A DNA stretch of 64,000 nucleotides. Source: Isoetes taiwanensis. Lineage: Eukaryota > Streptophyta > Lycopodiopsida > Isoetales > Isoetaceae. The stretch spans positions 188,001 to 252,000 of the forward strand of contig JAJEKV010000239.1 in assembly GCA_021234155.1 (NCBI GenBank), given 5' to 3'. A program made the translations under genes and the position numbers. Shown one piece after another: positions 11,551-23,011 of this stretch (position 1 is its first letter; every line of letters begins with the position of its first letter). Below the pieces are notes generated by a model. It made no database searches. It was not told the origin of the DNA and saw only the letters and a list, made by a program, of their open reading frames with translations.

Positions 11551-13364
11551 GCTAGGCTATAAGAGGTTTTGTGCATTTGATAACCTTCCCTTTGCTCTAT
11601 CCCCAGATATCCTTTTTTCCTCATTTTCTTACACACTTTTTTTTTTCCCTTTTCTTATTTTCCCTCAAGACATTTATTTTCTCCTCTCTCTCTTTTTTTT
11701 ACCCTCTTCTCCTCCTTCTTTTTCTTCCTTTTCTCCTTCTCATTTTTCCCTTTCCCTTTCCCCTTTTTTTGATTTTTTTCCTTCCCTTTTCACCTTTCTC
11801 CACCCTTCCCATTTTTCTCATGCTCTTTTTCCCTTTCCTTTTCCCATTCCTTTTGTTTTTTTTTCTTTTCCCTTCCCTTTTCTCATGCCCTTTTTGATTC
11901 CCTTTCCCCACACTTTTTTTTAATGTTTTTCTTCCTCTCCTCACCCTCTTCTTCTTTATCTCATGTCTCTTTTTTCCCATTTTCTTCTTCCTTTTTTCTC
12001 ATGTCTTTTTTTTCTTTCCTTCCCCTTTCCACTTATTTTTCCTTTTCCTTTCCTTCTTTTTTTTCATCATTTCCCCACCCTTTCCATTTTTCCGCGTTCT
12101 TTTTTCCTCTTTCCTTCCCCTTTCCCTTTCCCTTTCCCTTTCCTTTTTCCTTTTCCCTTTTTCCCCATGTATTTTTCCATTCCCTTTTTTCCACTTTTTT
12201 TTTGCCTTTTCTTCCGCCTTTCCTTACCTTCTTCCCTTTTCCCGTCCCTATTGTCTGTTTTATTTTTTTTTTCCCTTTTCCCATGCTCTTTTTCCTTTTA
12301 TTTTTATTTTTCCTCACCCTTTCCCTCTTCCAATTTTTTTTCTTGCGGTTCTTTTTCCCCTTCCTCTTTCCATTTTCCTCCTTATTCCTCGGTTTTTTTT
12401 TTTTTTCCCCTTTCCCTTTTTCCCTTTTCGCCTCTTTTTCCTTTTCCTTCTTTTTTTTTTCATCCTTTTCTCTTTTTCCATGCCCATTTCCTCTTTCCTT
12501 TTCCACCCTTTTTTCCTTCTCTCTTTTCTTTCCATTTTCCCACACCTTTTCCATTCCATTTTTCCACCTTTTTCACATGCCCTTTTTCCTCCTTTTCCCA
12601 CCCTCTTCCCTTTTTCCCTTTTCCTCTTTTTCTATTCCATGTTTTCTGTTCTCTTTTTTGTTTTCCCTTTTCCCTTCCCTTTTCCTTTTTCCATCTCTTT
12701 TCCCTTTTTTTTCCTTTCCTCACCCTTTTCCCTTTTCTCGTACACTTTCTCCTTCCTCTCTCATTTCCTCCTCCCTTTTCCTCGTGCCTTTTCCTTTTTT
12801 CCCCTTTTTTTTTTCCTTTTTCCTTCCTTTCTATTTTTCCATGCCCTTTTTCCCCCTCCACCATTCTTATCTTCCCCTTTTCCTTCCACCCTTTTCGCCT
12901 TCACATTTTTTTTCGCGTTTTTCTTTTTCTTCCTTTTCCTCCTTTCCCCTTTTTCTTTTCCCTTATTTTGTCCTCACCCTTTTCCTTTCATAGTGTCTTT
13001 TTTCCTTCCTTTTTCTTTTCTTTTTTCCCTTTTTTCCTTTTTTTTTTCCTTTCCTTTTCCTTCTCCTCTTTTTCTTTCCCCTTTTCCTTTCATAGTGTCT
13101 TTTTCCTTCTTTTTCTCCCTTTTTCTTTTCCTTTTTTCGCGGTTTTTCCTTTCCTTTTTTCCTCCGCTGCTTTCCTTTTGCCTGTGCCTTTTTGCCTCTC
13201 ACTTTGCCCTTTCTCTGCTATTTTCCCTTTCCTCTTAAGAGATCGAGATATTAATCATGGTGGTGGGAAGTTGTGCGAATCTCGGCCTTCAATGCTATCG
13301 ACGATCTCAACTATCTAAATTAGGGTTTGATGCAAGACATACGCTAAAACTTTATAATATAAGA
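11551..13364 (-). mobile_element. Helitron H1, polypurine body (inverted)
   Basis: On the minus strand the 5' end reads TCTTATATTATAAAGTTTTA from 13,364 leftwards. It is followed by the family leader (GTATGTCTTGCATCAAACCC, then TTCCCACCACCATGATT). About 1.6 kb of almost uninterrupted A/G follows on that strand (C/T on the + strand). Near 11,580-11,620 the end of the body (GGGGATAGAGCAAAGGGAAGG) matches the region just before the 3' end of H2, but the terminal hairpin is missing or decayed. No helicase/Rep coding was seen, so this is non-autonomous. Long frames here (F/P/S-rich on +, K/G/R/E-rich on -) are composition artefacts. Confidence 0.65.
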
Positions 13365-15188
13365 TTCATGGATTGATCAAGCCCTAATTTGAATGTTCGA
13401 GATCATCCGAAAGTGCATCCGGGTCGAGATTTATTGCACGACTTACCATCACCATGATGATTGGTCGATTTTGATCTTTTAAGGGAAAGGGTAAAGGAAA
13501 AAGGGGGAAAAGGAAAAGGGAAGAGACAAGAGAGAATGTGAAGGGCTTAAAAGGCACGGAAAAGGGAGAAAAGCAAAGGGAAAAGGGATAAGAGAAGAGA
13601 AAAAGGCATGAAAAAATGAAAAGGGAAAGAAGAAAGAAAAGGGAAGGGGGAAAAGGTACCTGGATAAAGGGCACGAGGGAAAAGGGAAGAGATAAAGTGG
13701 TAAAGGGAAGAGGAAAGGGCACGAAAAAAAAAAAGGAAGAAGGAAAGATTGAAGAAAGGGGAAAAGGAAGGAGGAAAAAAAAAAAATGGAAAAAAGGGAA
13801 AAAAAAAGGGAAAATGGCATAGGAAAAGGAAAAGGAAAAGGAAAAGAGAAATGGAGGGAAAAAAAAAGTGCATCGAGAAAAGGGGAAGAGTAAAAGGTTG
13901 GAAAAATGAGGAAGAGGGAAGGGAAAATGGAGAACAAGAAAAGGATGGGGAGAAGGGAAGAAATAAGGGAAAGTGAGAAGAAAGAAAAAGGAAAGGGAAA
14001 AGGGGGATAGGGAACCTAAAAAAAAGGCATGAGAAAAAGGGAAAAAGGTAAACAAGAAAAGGGAAGGGGGAAAGGGCATGAGATAAAAGGGAAGAGGAAA
14101 ATGGCGAAGAAATAGAAAAAAGAAAAGGAAAAAAAAGGGGGAAGAGAGAAAGGGTGGGAAAAGGAGAAAAATGAGTATAGGAAAATAAGAAAAGAAAACA
14201 AATGTGGAAAGGCATGGGAAAAAGGAAAAGGGAAAAGGAAAAGGAAAGGAAGGAAAAAGGGCACCTAGAAAAGGATCTGAAAGGAGGAAAACAGGAAAAA
14301 AATCCATTAGGAAAGGGAAAAGGGAAGGGAAGCGGGGAGCGAGGGAAAAGGGGAAGAAAACATGGGAAAAGGAAAAGAGAAAAAAAAAGGAAGGGGGAAA
14401 GAAGAAAAAATCAGACGGGAAAAAGAGAAGTGGGAAAGGGTGGGAAAAGGAGGAAAAGGAAAGTACAGAAAAAATAGAAAGAAGAAAGGGGTGGAAAAAA
14501 AAGGGAGGGAAAAAGGGCGTAAGAGAAGAGAAATGGAAAAGAAAAAGGAGGGAAAAGGGAAAAAGGGGGAGAGGGTATGGAAAAAAGGAAAAGAGGAAAA
14601 TAGGAAAAGGGAAGAGAAAAAATGGAACATAGAAAAAGGGAAGGGAGAAAGGGTGAGGAGATGGGAAAAGGGAAGGTAAAAAGGGTATGGAAAACGGGAG
14701 GGAAAAAAGAAAAAGGGAGTAAAAAGGGCACTAAAAAAAAAAGGAAGAGCGAAAAGGCTGGGAAATGGAGGAAAAGATAAGGGAAAATAGGCATGGAAAA
14801 AAAGCAAAGACTAAAAAGATTGAGGAAAAGGGAAGGCATGGCAAAAAGGGTGGGGAAAAGAGAAGGCATGGAAAAAGGTGAAGGGAAAGGGAGAAGGGCA
14901 TGGAAAAAGGAGAAGAAGGAAAGGGTGGGGAAATGAGGAAAAGGAAAGGGAAAAATGTTTTTGGAAAAAGGGAAGAGGGAAAGGAAGGAAAGGGGTGGGG
15001 ACAAGAAAACATATGCGAAAAAACGGGAAAAAACTGAAAAGAAAAAGAAAAGTGTATAGAAACTAAGAAAAAGTGAAATACGGGATAGAGCAAAAGGGAA
15101 AGGGAAAGGTATAGGGCTTTTCTCACTGCAGCCAAAAACATTTATAGGCTCTCAACTTACGCCAAAGAACGCTGGGTACCATTACTAG
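13365..15188 (+). mobile_element. Helitron H2, polypurine body
   Basis: The leader GCCCTAATTTGAATG...GATTTATTGCACGACTTACC (13,382-13,446) is shared with H4 and H6. The extreme 5' end abuts H1's 5' end head-to-head and seems to have lost about 30 bp. The body is about 1.6 kb of (G2-4A2-6)n. The 3' part has GGGATAGAGCAAAAGGG, GGGCTTTTCTCACTGCAG, then GCCAAAGAACGCTGGGTACC and ATTACTAG, ending at 15,188. Non-autonomous; no protein coding supported. Confidence 0.75.
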
Positions 15189-16626
15189 TTGTATTATAAA
15201 GTTTTAGCTGTATGTCATGAATCAAACCCTAATTTGTAGGATTGAGATCATCTAATTGCATCCGGGTGGATGAGATGTATCGCACGACTTCCTACCACCG
15301 TGATTGGCCATGCTTTGATCCGTTAAGAGGAAAGGAAAAGGAAAAGGGAGGACAAAAGGGCAAAGTGAAAGGCAAAAAGGCAACGAGTAAAAAAGGAAAA
15401 GAGCATGTAAAAAGGGAAAGAAAAAAGAAAGGGAGAAAAGAACTGAAAAAAGGGCACTATGAAAAGGAGAAGAGGGAAAGGGTGAGGACATGAGTAAAAA
15501 GGTAAAGGAAAAACGAGAAGAAGAAAAGGGTAGAGAGAAGCTTAAGGGAAAGGAAAGGGAAAGGGGGGAGGAGGAGGGAGTGAAAAGGGATACCGGAGGG
15601 CGTAAGAGAAAAATGTGGGGAAAGGAGAAAAAGGAAGGGAAAAGGACACGAGAAAAGGGAAGAGAAAAAGGAGGGGAGAAGAGTAAGGAAAAGGGAAAAG
15701 GAAAAGCGTAGGGGAAACGGAAAGGGAAGGAAAATGGCATAGAGAAAACTGAAAAATGAAGGGGGAAAGTGAAGGCAGTAAAAAAAAAAAAAGAGGGAAA
15801 GTGCGAGGAAAGGGAAATAGGGAAGGTATGGAAAAAGGAAAGGGAAAAGAACAAAGGAGGAGGAAAAGGAAAGGAAAAAAGGCACGAAAATAAAGCGAAG
15901 GCAAAAAAGTCGGAAAAGGAGAAGGAAAAAAAAGGTGGGAAAAAGGGATATGGAAAAAAGGGAAGAGAAAAGAAAACGAAAGAAAGGAGGGGGATATGGA
16001 GGGAAGAATGGTAAAGGAAAAAGTGGAAGAGAGAAAATGCCGGGAAAGGAGGAAAAGGAAAGGGAAAAACGCCATTGAAGGAAAAGGGAAAAGGGGAAAG
16101 GGAAGGGAAGCCGGCTTAAGGGGAGGGGAGGGGAGGGGAGGGGGGGAGGAAAGGAAAAGGGTAAAAGGTAAAAGGAAAAGGGAAGGGAAATGGCGAGAAA
16201 AAAAAGAAATGAGGGGAAAATAAGGGTAAAATAGGAAGGAGGGGAAGAGAAAAAATAAAAAAGAAAAAGGAAAAGGGGCGTAAAAAGGGTGAAAGAGGAA
16301 AAGAAAAGGGCAATCGAAATGGGAGCAAATAGATTGTAAATCGAAAAAATAAAATGGAAGGGGAAAACAAAAAGGGAAAAGGAAGATGGTAGAAATGAAA
16401 GAGTGGAAAAAAGAAAAAGGTAAATGAAAAAATCTAAAAGGGGAAAGGAGAGAAAATAAAAGGGCATGGAAACGTAAAAGGAAAAGGAAAAAAGGAAGGG
16501 AGGTGGAAATGTGGTCAAATGCTCTTAATTGTGTGATTTTAAGAACGTGAATTCATCTAATAATTTGCTCCAAAGGTATCATTTATAGCCTTTAGCTATG
16601 CCAAAGAATACTGGCTCCATTTCTAG
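15189..16626 (+). mobile_element. Helitron H3, polypurine body
   Basis: Begins directly after H2's CTAG with TTGTATTATAAAGTTTTAGC, a variant 5' end that lacks a clear TC. The leader has AAACCCTAATTTG, GCATCCGGGTGGA and CGCACGACTTCC. A purine body of about 1.2 kb follows. The 3' end is GCCAAAGAATACTGGCTCC, then ATTTCTAG at 16,626. Near-identical to H5 (21,597-23,011). The body contains a G-rich block at about 16,120-16,150. Confidence 0.7.
16120..16150 (+). other. G-quadruplex-type G-run block in H3
   Basis: At least five runs of four or more G separated by single A residues, matching the usual G4 pattern. A second, slightly longer version is in H5 at about 22,491-22,530. Confidence 0.8.
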
Positions 16627-18635
16627 TGATCTTATATTATAATGTTATACCGTAAGTCCCAGAGTGCATCGAGCCCTAATTTGAATGGTCGAGATCATCC
16701 GAATACATCCGGGCCTAGATTTATTGCACGACTTACCAACACCGTGATTGGTCATGCTTCGACCTCTTAAGGGATCATGCGAAAAGGGGGAAAAGGAAAA
16801 GAGAAGTGGAAAGAGAGAATGTGAAGGGCAAAAAAAAAGGCATGGGGAAAAGGGAAAAGGGTAAAAGGAAAAGGGAAAAAAGGAAAAGAGAAAAGGGAAA
16901 AAGGGAAAAGGGAAAAGGGTGGGATAAGAGAAGAGAAAACGCATGGAAAAACTAAAAAAAGGGAAAGGAGGGCACGAGGGAAGGAGGAAGAGATAAAGTG
17001 GAAAAGGTAAAATGGAAAGGGCATAAAAAAAAAGGAAAGAGGAAAAGGTTGGAAAAAAGGAGAAAATGAAGGAGAAAAAAAGCATGGAAAAGGGGAGGAG
17101 AAAAAAAGCATGGGAAAAGGAAGGAGCATGGGAAAACGGGAAAAAGAGAAGCATTGAGGAAAGAGGAAAAAAGAAGGGACAAATGGCATAGGAAAAGGAA
17201 AAAAAAAAAAAAGAGGGAAAGGGAAGGGAAAAAATGCATCAAGAAAAGGGGAAGAGTGAAAGGTTGGAAAAATGAGGAAAAGGGAAGGGACAAGGGGGAA
17301 CAAGAAAAGGATGGGGAGAGGGGAAAAGAAAAGGGGCATAGAAAAGGGAAAGTGAGAAGAAAGAAAAAGGAAAGGGAAAAGGGGAAAGGGAACCCAAGTA
17401 AAGGTCACAAGGAAAAAGAAAGAGGGAAACGAGAAAAGGGAAGGGGGGGAAGGACATAAGAGAAAAAGGGAAGAGGAAAATGGTGAAGAAAGGGAAAAAA
17501 GGAAAAAGAAAAGGGGCAAGAGAGAAAGGGTGGGGAAAAGAAGAAAATGGGTATAGGAAATAAGAGAATAAAACAAATGTGCAAAAAGGCATGGAAAAAG
17601 GGAAAAGGAAAGGAAAGGAAGGAAAAAAGTGCACAAGAAAAGGATCGGCAAAGGAGGAAAACGGAAAAAAAAAAAAAATCCATCAAGAAAAGGAAACGGA
17701 AAAAAGGGAAAGGGAAAGGGAAGAAAAAAGGGAAAAGAAAAGGGGCAAGAGAGAAAGGGTGGGGAAAAGAGGAAAATGGGTATAGGAAATAAGAGAATAA
17801 AACAAATGTGCAAAAGGCATGGAAAAAGGGAAAGGAAAGGAAGGGAAAAAGTGCACAGGAAAAGGATCGGCAAAGGAGGAAAACGGAAAGAAAAAAATCC
17901 ATCAAGCAAAGGAAACGGGAAAAAAGGGAAAGGGAAAGGGAAGTAGGGGAGTGATGGAGGGGAGGGAAAGGGAAAAAGAACATGAGGAAAGGAAAAGAGA
18001 AAAGAAAAAGGAATGGAAAAGGGGGGAAAGAGAGAGAGGCACGAGAAAAAGGATATGAGGAAAATGGAAAAGGGGAAGAGAAAAAGGAAACATGGAAAAG
18101 GGAAAGAGGGAAAGGGTGAGGAGAGGGAAAAAGGGAAGGTAAAAAAGGGCATGGAAAACTAAGGGAGAAAAGAAAATGGAAGGGAAAAGGGCACACAAAA
18201 AAGGAGGAAAAGAGGGAAAAGGAGGAAAAGAGAAGGAAAATAGGCATGGAAAAGGGCTTAAAGAGAAAAAGGTTGAGAAAAAAGGGAAGACATGGAAAAG
18301 GGTGGGGAAAAGAGAAGGCATAAAAAAAAAAGAGAAAGGGAAGGGAAAAGGGCAAAGAAAAAAGAGAAGAGGGAAAAGGTGGAGAAAGGAGCAAAAGGGA
18401 AGGGAAAAAAGGTTATCTGGAATGGGGAAGGGGAAGGAAAGGGATGGGAAAACAAGGAAACATGTGAGAAAGACGAGAAAAAAAAAAGAGAAGAAAAAAA
18501 AGTAGAGAAAATAAGAAAATGAAATGCGGATAGAAGCAAAAGGGAAAGGGAAAGGGATAGGGCTTTTTCTCATCGTGATCCCAAAGCATTTACAGTGTTT
18601 TAACTTATGCCCAAAGAACTGGGCACCATTACTAG
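16627..18635 (+). mobile_element. Helitron H4, polypurine body, best-preserved ends
   Basis: 5' end TCTTATATTATAATGTTATA at 16,630, three bases after H3's CTAG. Leader GAGCCCTAATTTGAATGG...GATTTATTGCACGACTTACC. Purine body of about 1.75 kb with internal near-repeats of 200-250 bp (compare 17,500-17,700 with 17,740-17,910). 3' part GGGATAGGGCTTTTTCTC, then hairpin TGCCCA-AAGAAC-TGGGCA (18,608-18,625), CCATTACTAG, and host T. H6 is the same element with the same flanking host sequence. Non-autonomous. Confidence 0.8.
18608..18635 (+). other. Helitron 3' terminal hairpin and CTAG
   Basis: A perfect 6-bp stem (TGCCCA/TGGGCA) with loop AAGAAC, then CCATTA and CTAG. This is the structure Helitron transposases use as a 3' termination signal. 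The other eight termini in the window are decayed versions of it. Confidence 0.8.
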
Positions 18636-21596
18636 TATTATGACGTAATGTTGGCAATAGAAAAGCAGGAAATTGCTTATTAATTGTGACATTCAAGGGA
18701 CGACAACGAAATCTAAACATTGAAATTGTAATGCTTTTTTACAAAATAAAAAGAAGCAAGTTGCTACAAAACGTAGAGGTTCAAATCGCTGCGGCGCCGA
18801 TTTTCTTGGCATAAATAACACATTATAATAGAACATAAACTTAAAACTAATCCAATTCATCGCCGACAAATAATAAGAAGCGGGTCCCGAGATCCCCGGC
18901 CGATCATGAACAAACCATGCTCGATTCCATATAAGATGGATTACAACATCAAAGGGATCAGGATAGAAGCGATTGACGGATTCATAGCAACGACATCAAG
19001 CCGTTGTTGAAGTTCTATTTCTAGCTCGCGGTACCGCAGAGGTCCGCATGGTTCATCTTGTGTAATAGAATGTGCCATAATAACAAGGTATAAGGTAGAC
19101 CGGGTTTATGGCTTGCCAATTTCATGCATACCTATTTATACACACCTAAATTATTGATTGAGATATACATACAAATTATTGCAAGTATAGCAAACCATAC
19201 ACATAATATAAAAAACAATACGCATACGTAACCAATAATGCCGCTTATAAGAACACAATATATATTCGAATGAGGTTGGTGTAAAGTATATTTCATATTC
19301 AAAACTTTTGAAAGTGTATTTCCTCAGATACATATATATCAAAAAGTTCCCTTCTAGAACGATTTTCTCAAGGTCCCCCGCTAATTTCCCCCGTCCGACA
19401 AGTTATGTATAGTGTTTGTATCTCTTCACCATTTTTTCCCGAAGCTATTTCCCCTCGCAAGACACTAACAAAGCGAAGCAGAAGTCATCTTTGTCAAAAT
19501 CTTGAGGATGATAGGGTGGCGGATTCAATGACCGTGGATCGATTGAAGCAACACTTTAGAGCGCCATCATCCACAATGATCATGTCTTCCTTATCCTCAA
19601 CACCTAGGGCATCCATCATGTTGCGCAAGCATTTCACAAATATCTTTTACCCGCTTGCTCTTTAGGGTTTGTGAATGAAGCACATTTGCTTTGATCCCGC
19701 ATGGACGCCCAATCTCTATTTAGCTCTGTGTACTACTTTCAAAACATCCTCAGATATTTCTATGCTCCATAGATGACCAAATTGCACAACGAATAGAGAT
19801 CAAGGCCTGGTCCAACATCTCCTTCGGGATAAGGGCGGGTAAACATATTTGGTGCGCGGTCTCAAATGGTTGTTGCGATACCATGACTTTTTGAACGTTG
19901 TTTTAGGTAACGCTCTACATAGCACACCATTCAAATCAAAGACCAAGACTTTTGGGGAAGCCAAATCATTTTCGTAAGGAGAACAATAATGTATGAGATA
20001 AAAGAAATGGAAAACTTAAAACGCCGCAAAAGCGATTTCATGAATGATGCATGTCAACATAATTTAAAAAATATGATCCCTAGGAAATTCTAAATCGCTA
20101 CCAGCGCCGATTTCTATATGCTTGTAGTTTGTAAAATGCATGGATATAAAAAAAAAGGAACATTGTTACGATACCTTTCTTCTTCATTCCCCGTGGTTGT
20201 CTCTTCCGCTGCATCCTTATTCGAAGTTGTCTCCTGGCCTGATAGAAGCACCAACCACATCGCTTGATATCAGACAAAGGTGAACTATGCTTGATAGTTC
20301 ATTACTCTTTACGCTTAACCTCGGCTAGTGTTTTCAGATTTGAGTCTTCTTCATCACCATTATTGTTATTATCATCATCCTTGTTATCTTCATCCCCGTT
20401 TCTATATTTTCGTGGCCAAGGATGTTCACAGGATGTCGATAGGTACTTGGTGATCCGGGCTGATCTTCTGGTTTCATCCATGATGTTGTGGCCAACTAAT
20501 AGTTTTTCTATATTCTCCCGCTCCTTAAGCAACTGCAGTATTTCGCCTTAGAGCTAGAAGCTTTGTTTTTGCATCGCCGATTGGTCCCCTAGGTGCTTCC
20601 TCTAGTACTTTCTCAAAGAAGAGGTCCAAGAAATTTTGGCTCGACCATCTGGAGACGACGCTTTGACATTTCCCTTGCTAACTTCAAAGCTTCTCACCGA
20701 TGTAACCTCCAACGAAGTTCCCAAAGAAGTTGTTCCCAATGGACAAAATGCTTCAATGAGATATCGAAAGGTCCATAGAGAACCCATTCTTGTTTAGCTT
20801 ACCCTTATGTGAAGTTAGAGCTCATACTTAATGTGGCCCACAAGAATTGGGTCGTTTCGCTTTATTCTTCTTCCTCTTCTTCCTCTAACTCTTCCATGAT
20901 TTTGACACCCTTCCCTTGTCTTCTTGTTCCGTGATAGAAGACGCTTTCGCATTATGCGCTCATCTAACTGATAGCATCGCCATGCTAGCTTGTCTCCATC
21001 TGGTTTTCCCCTTGAGCCTTTCGTGATTCCTTATCATCCATCATGGCTATCATAATTATAAGCACATGAGAAATTTTACTTGTTTGCTGAAGTCACCGTC
21101 CCTCGCTTTCATCTATGAGGATCGCCCGCTGGATGACTTTCACGCATTCAAGATCATTTGCAGCACTTAGAGCATATGCATAGGACATGTCGGAGGGACA
21201 TATAGTGACAATTGTGTAGTTCATCTCCGTGGTGAAACCATTGCATATGTTGAAGAACGATTATAGTCATCAAGCGACCATCCGTGCCTCGCTATCAAGG
21301 ACTAAGAGTGTGATATCATGGGGACCCGTGACCCACTTCCGCAAGGCACACTTTGAAACCAAGGACACTTGATAAAAGTGGATTCCGCCTCCCGAGTCCG
21401 CTTCACCATCGCTTTCTTTTCGCTTTCAAGTCGGATGCAACTTTAGTGTGAATCCCATCGATCTTTGCAACGTCTTCAACTTTCGCCGCTTGACAAAGTC
21501 CTTGGACCAAAAGACATACTTCTTCAGTCGCCGCTGGAGACGTTATATTTTAACCGCCTTCTTGAGCACTCTAATATTTTTCAGCTCGCCGCATGC
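18636..21596 (-). pseudogene. Gene C, copy 2: truncated ParB-like family gene
   Basis: Homologous to 39,066-41,910 and, for its 3' flank, to 25,009-25,207. It holds only the 3' half of gene C: FEDACDELKNI region (about 21,580), a decayed TLFVLD..GTDGRLMTI region (about 21,290), NKNGFSM-like and LIEAFCPLGTTSLG (about 20,770), SKGNVKASSPDGRAK, ERENIEKLLVGHNIMDETRR followed by SARITKYLST (about 20,530-20,430), a D/N-rich tract (about 20,390), and the last exon ending ERELFDIYV (about 19,340). The ParB-like exon is missing because the copy is cut at 21,596, where it joins H5. Many frameshifts; pseudogene. The site of the LINE insertion in copy 3 is empty here (about 18,830). Confidence 0.6.
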
Positions 21597-23011
21597 ATCC
21601 GGCGATGAGATGTATCGCACGACTTCCTACCACCGCGGATTGGCCATGCTTTGATCCGTTAAGAGGAAAGGAAAAGGAAAAGGGAGGACAAAAAGGGCAA
21701 AGTGAAAGGCAAAAGGCACGAGTAAAAAGGAAAGAAGGAAAAGGAAAAATGAAAGGGAAAAAGAGCACGTAAAAAGGGAAAGAAAAAGAAAGGAGAAAAG
21801 GACGGAAAAAAGGGCAACTATGAAAAAGGAGAAGAGGGAAAGGGTGAGGACATGAGTAAAAGGTAAAGGAAAACGAGAAGAAGAGAAAAGGGTAGAGAGA
21901 GAAGCAGGGAAAGGAAAGGGAAAGGGGAGGAGGAGGGAGGAAAAGGATAATGAAGGGCTTAAGGGGAAAAATATGGGGAAAGGAGAAAAAGGAAGGGAAA
22001 AAAGGACACGAGATCGGAAAAAAGGGAAGAGAAAAAGGAGGGGAGAAGAGAAAGGAAAAGGGAAAAGGAAAAGCGAGGGGAAATCTGAAAAGGAAGGAAA
22101 AATGGCATAGAGAAAACTGGAAAAAGGAAGGGGGGAAAGTGAAGGGGAAAAAAAAAAAAGAGGGAAAGTGCGAGGAAAGGGAAATAGGGAAGGTATGGAA
22201 AAAAGGAAAGGGAAAAGAACAAAGGAGGAGGAAAAGGAAAGAAAAAAAAAAAGGCAATCAAAATAAAGCGAAGGAAAAAAAAAAAGCCGGAAAAAGGAGA
22301 AGGAAAAAAAAAGGTGGGAAAAAGGGATATGGAAAAGGGAAGAGAAAAGAAAATGTAAAAGGGAGGGGGATATGGAGGGAAGAATGGTAAAGGAAAAGTG
22401 GGAAGAGAGAAAATGCTGGGAAAGGAGGAAAAGGAAAGGAAAAAGGCCATTGGAAGGAAAAAGGGAAAGGGGAAAGGGAAGGGAAGGAAAGGGGAGGGGA
22501 GGGAGGGGAGGGGAGGAGAGGGGAGTGGAGGAAAGGAAAAGGGTAAAAGGTAAAAGGAAAAAGGGAAAGGAAATGGCGAGGGAAAAAAGAAATGAGGGGG
22601 AAAATAAGGGTAAAATAGGAAGGGGGGGAAGAGAAAATAAAAAAAAGAAAAAAGGAAAAGGGCGAAAAAGGGTGAAAGAGGAAAAGAAAAGGGCAATCGA
22701 AATGGGAGCAAATAGATTGCAAAATCAGAAAAATAAAAATGGAAGGGGAAAACAAAAAAGGGAAAAGGAAGATGGTAGAAATGAAAGAGTGGAAAAAGAA
22801 AAAGGTAAATGAAAAAAAATCAAAAGGGGAAAGGAGAGAAAATAAAAGGGCATGGAAACGAAAAGGAAAAGGAAAAAGGAAGGGGAGGTGGAAATGTGGT
22901 CAAATGCTCTTAATTGTGTGATTTTAAGAACGTGAATTCATCTAATAATTTGCTCCAAGGTATCATTTACAGCTTCTTAGCTATACCAAAGAACGCTGGC
23001 TCCATTTCTAG
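21597..23011 (+). mobile_element. Helitron H5, polypurine body, 5'-truncated
   Basis: Starts inside the family leader (GATGAGATGTATCGCACGAC) directly joined to gene C copy 2, at the word GCATCC that both partners share. The body follows H3 closely to the 3' end GAACGCTGGCTCCATTTCTAG-like sequence at 23,011. It lacks the first ~70 bp including the 5' terminus, as expected for a tandem-duplication junction. Confidence 0.7.
22486..22535 (+). other. G-run block in H5 (G-quadruplex type)
   Basis: Repeated GGGGA runs equivalent to the block at 16,120-16,150, with a few extra units. Enough G-runs for a four-stranded structure. Confidence 0.75.

Noticed and set aside
11549-15141. Long open frames rich in F/P/S/L or K/G/R/E (for example 356- and 451-codon frames)
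   Set aside because: They come from the polypurine/polypyrimidine bodies, where stops are rare in C/T-rich or GGGAAA-type sequence. Overlapping frames exist in all phases and shift with indels between copies.
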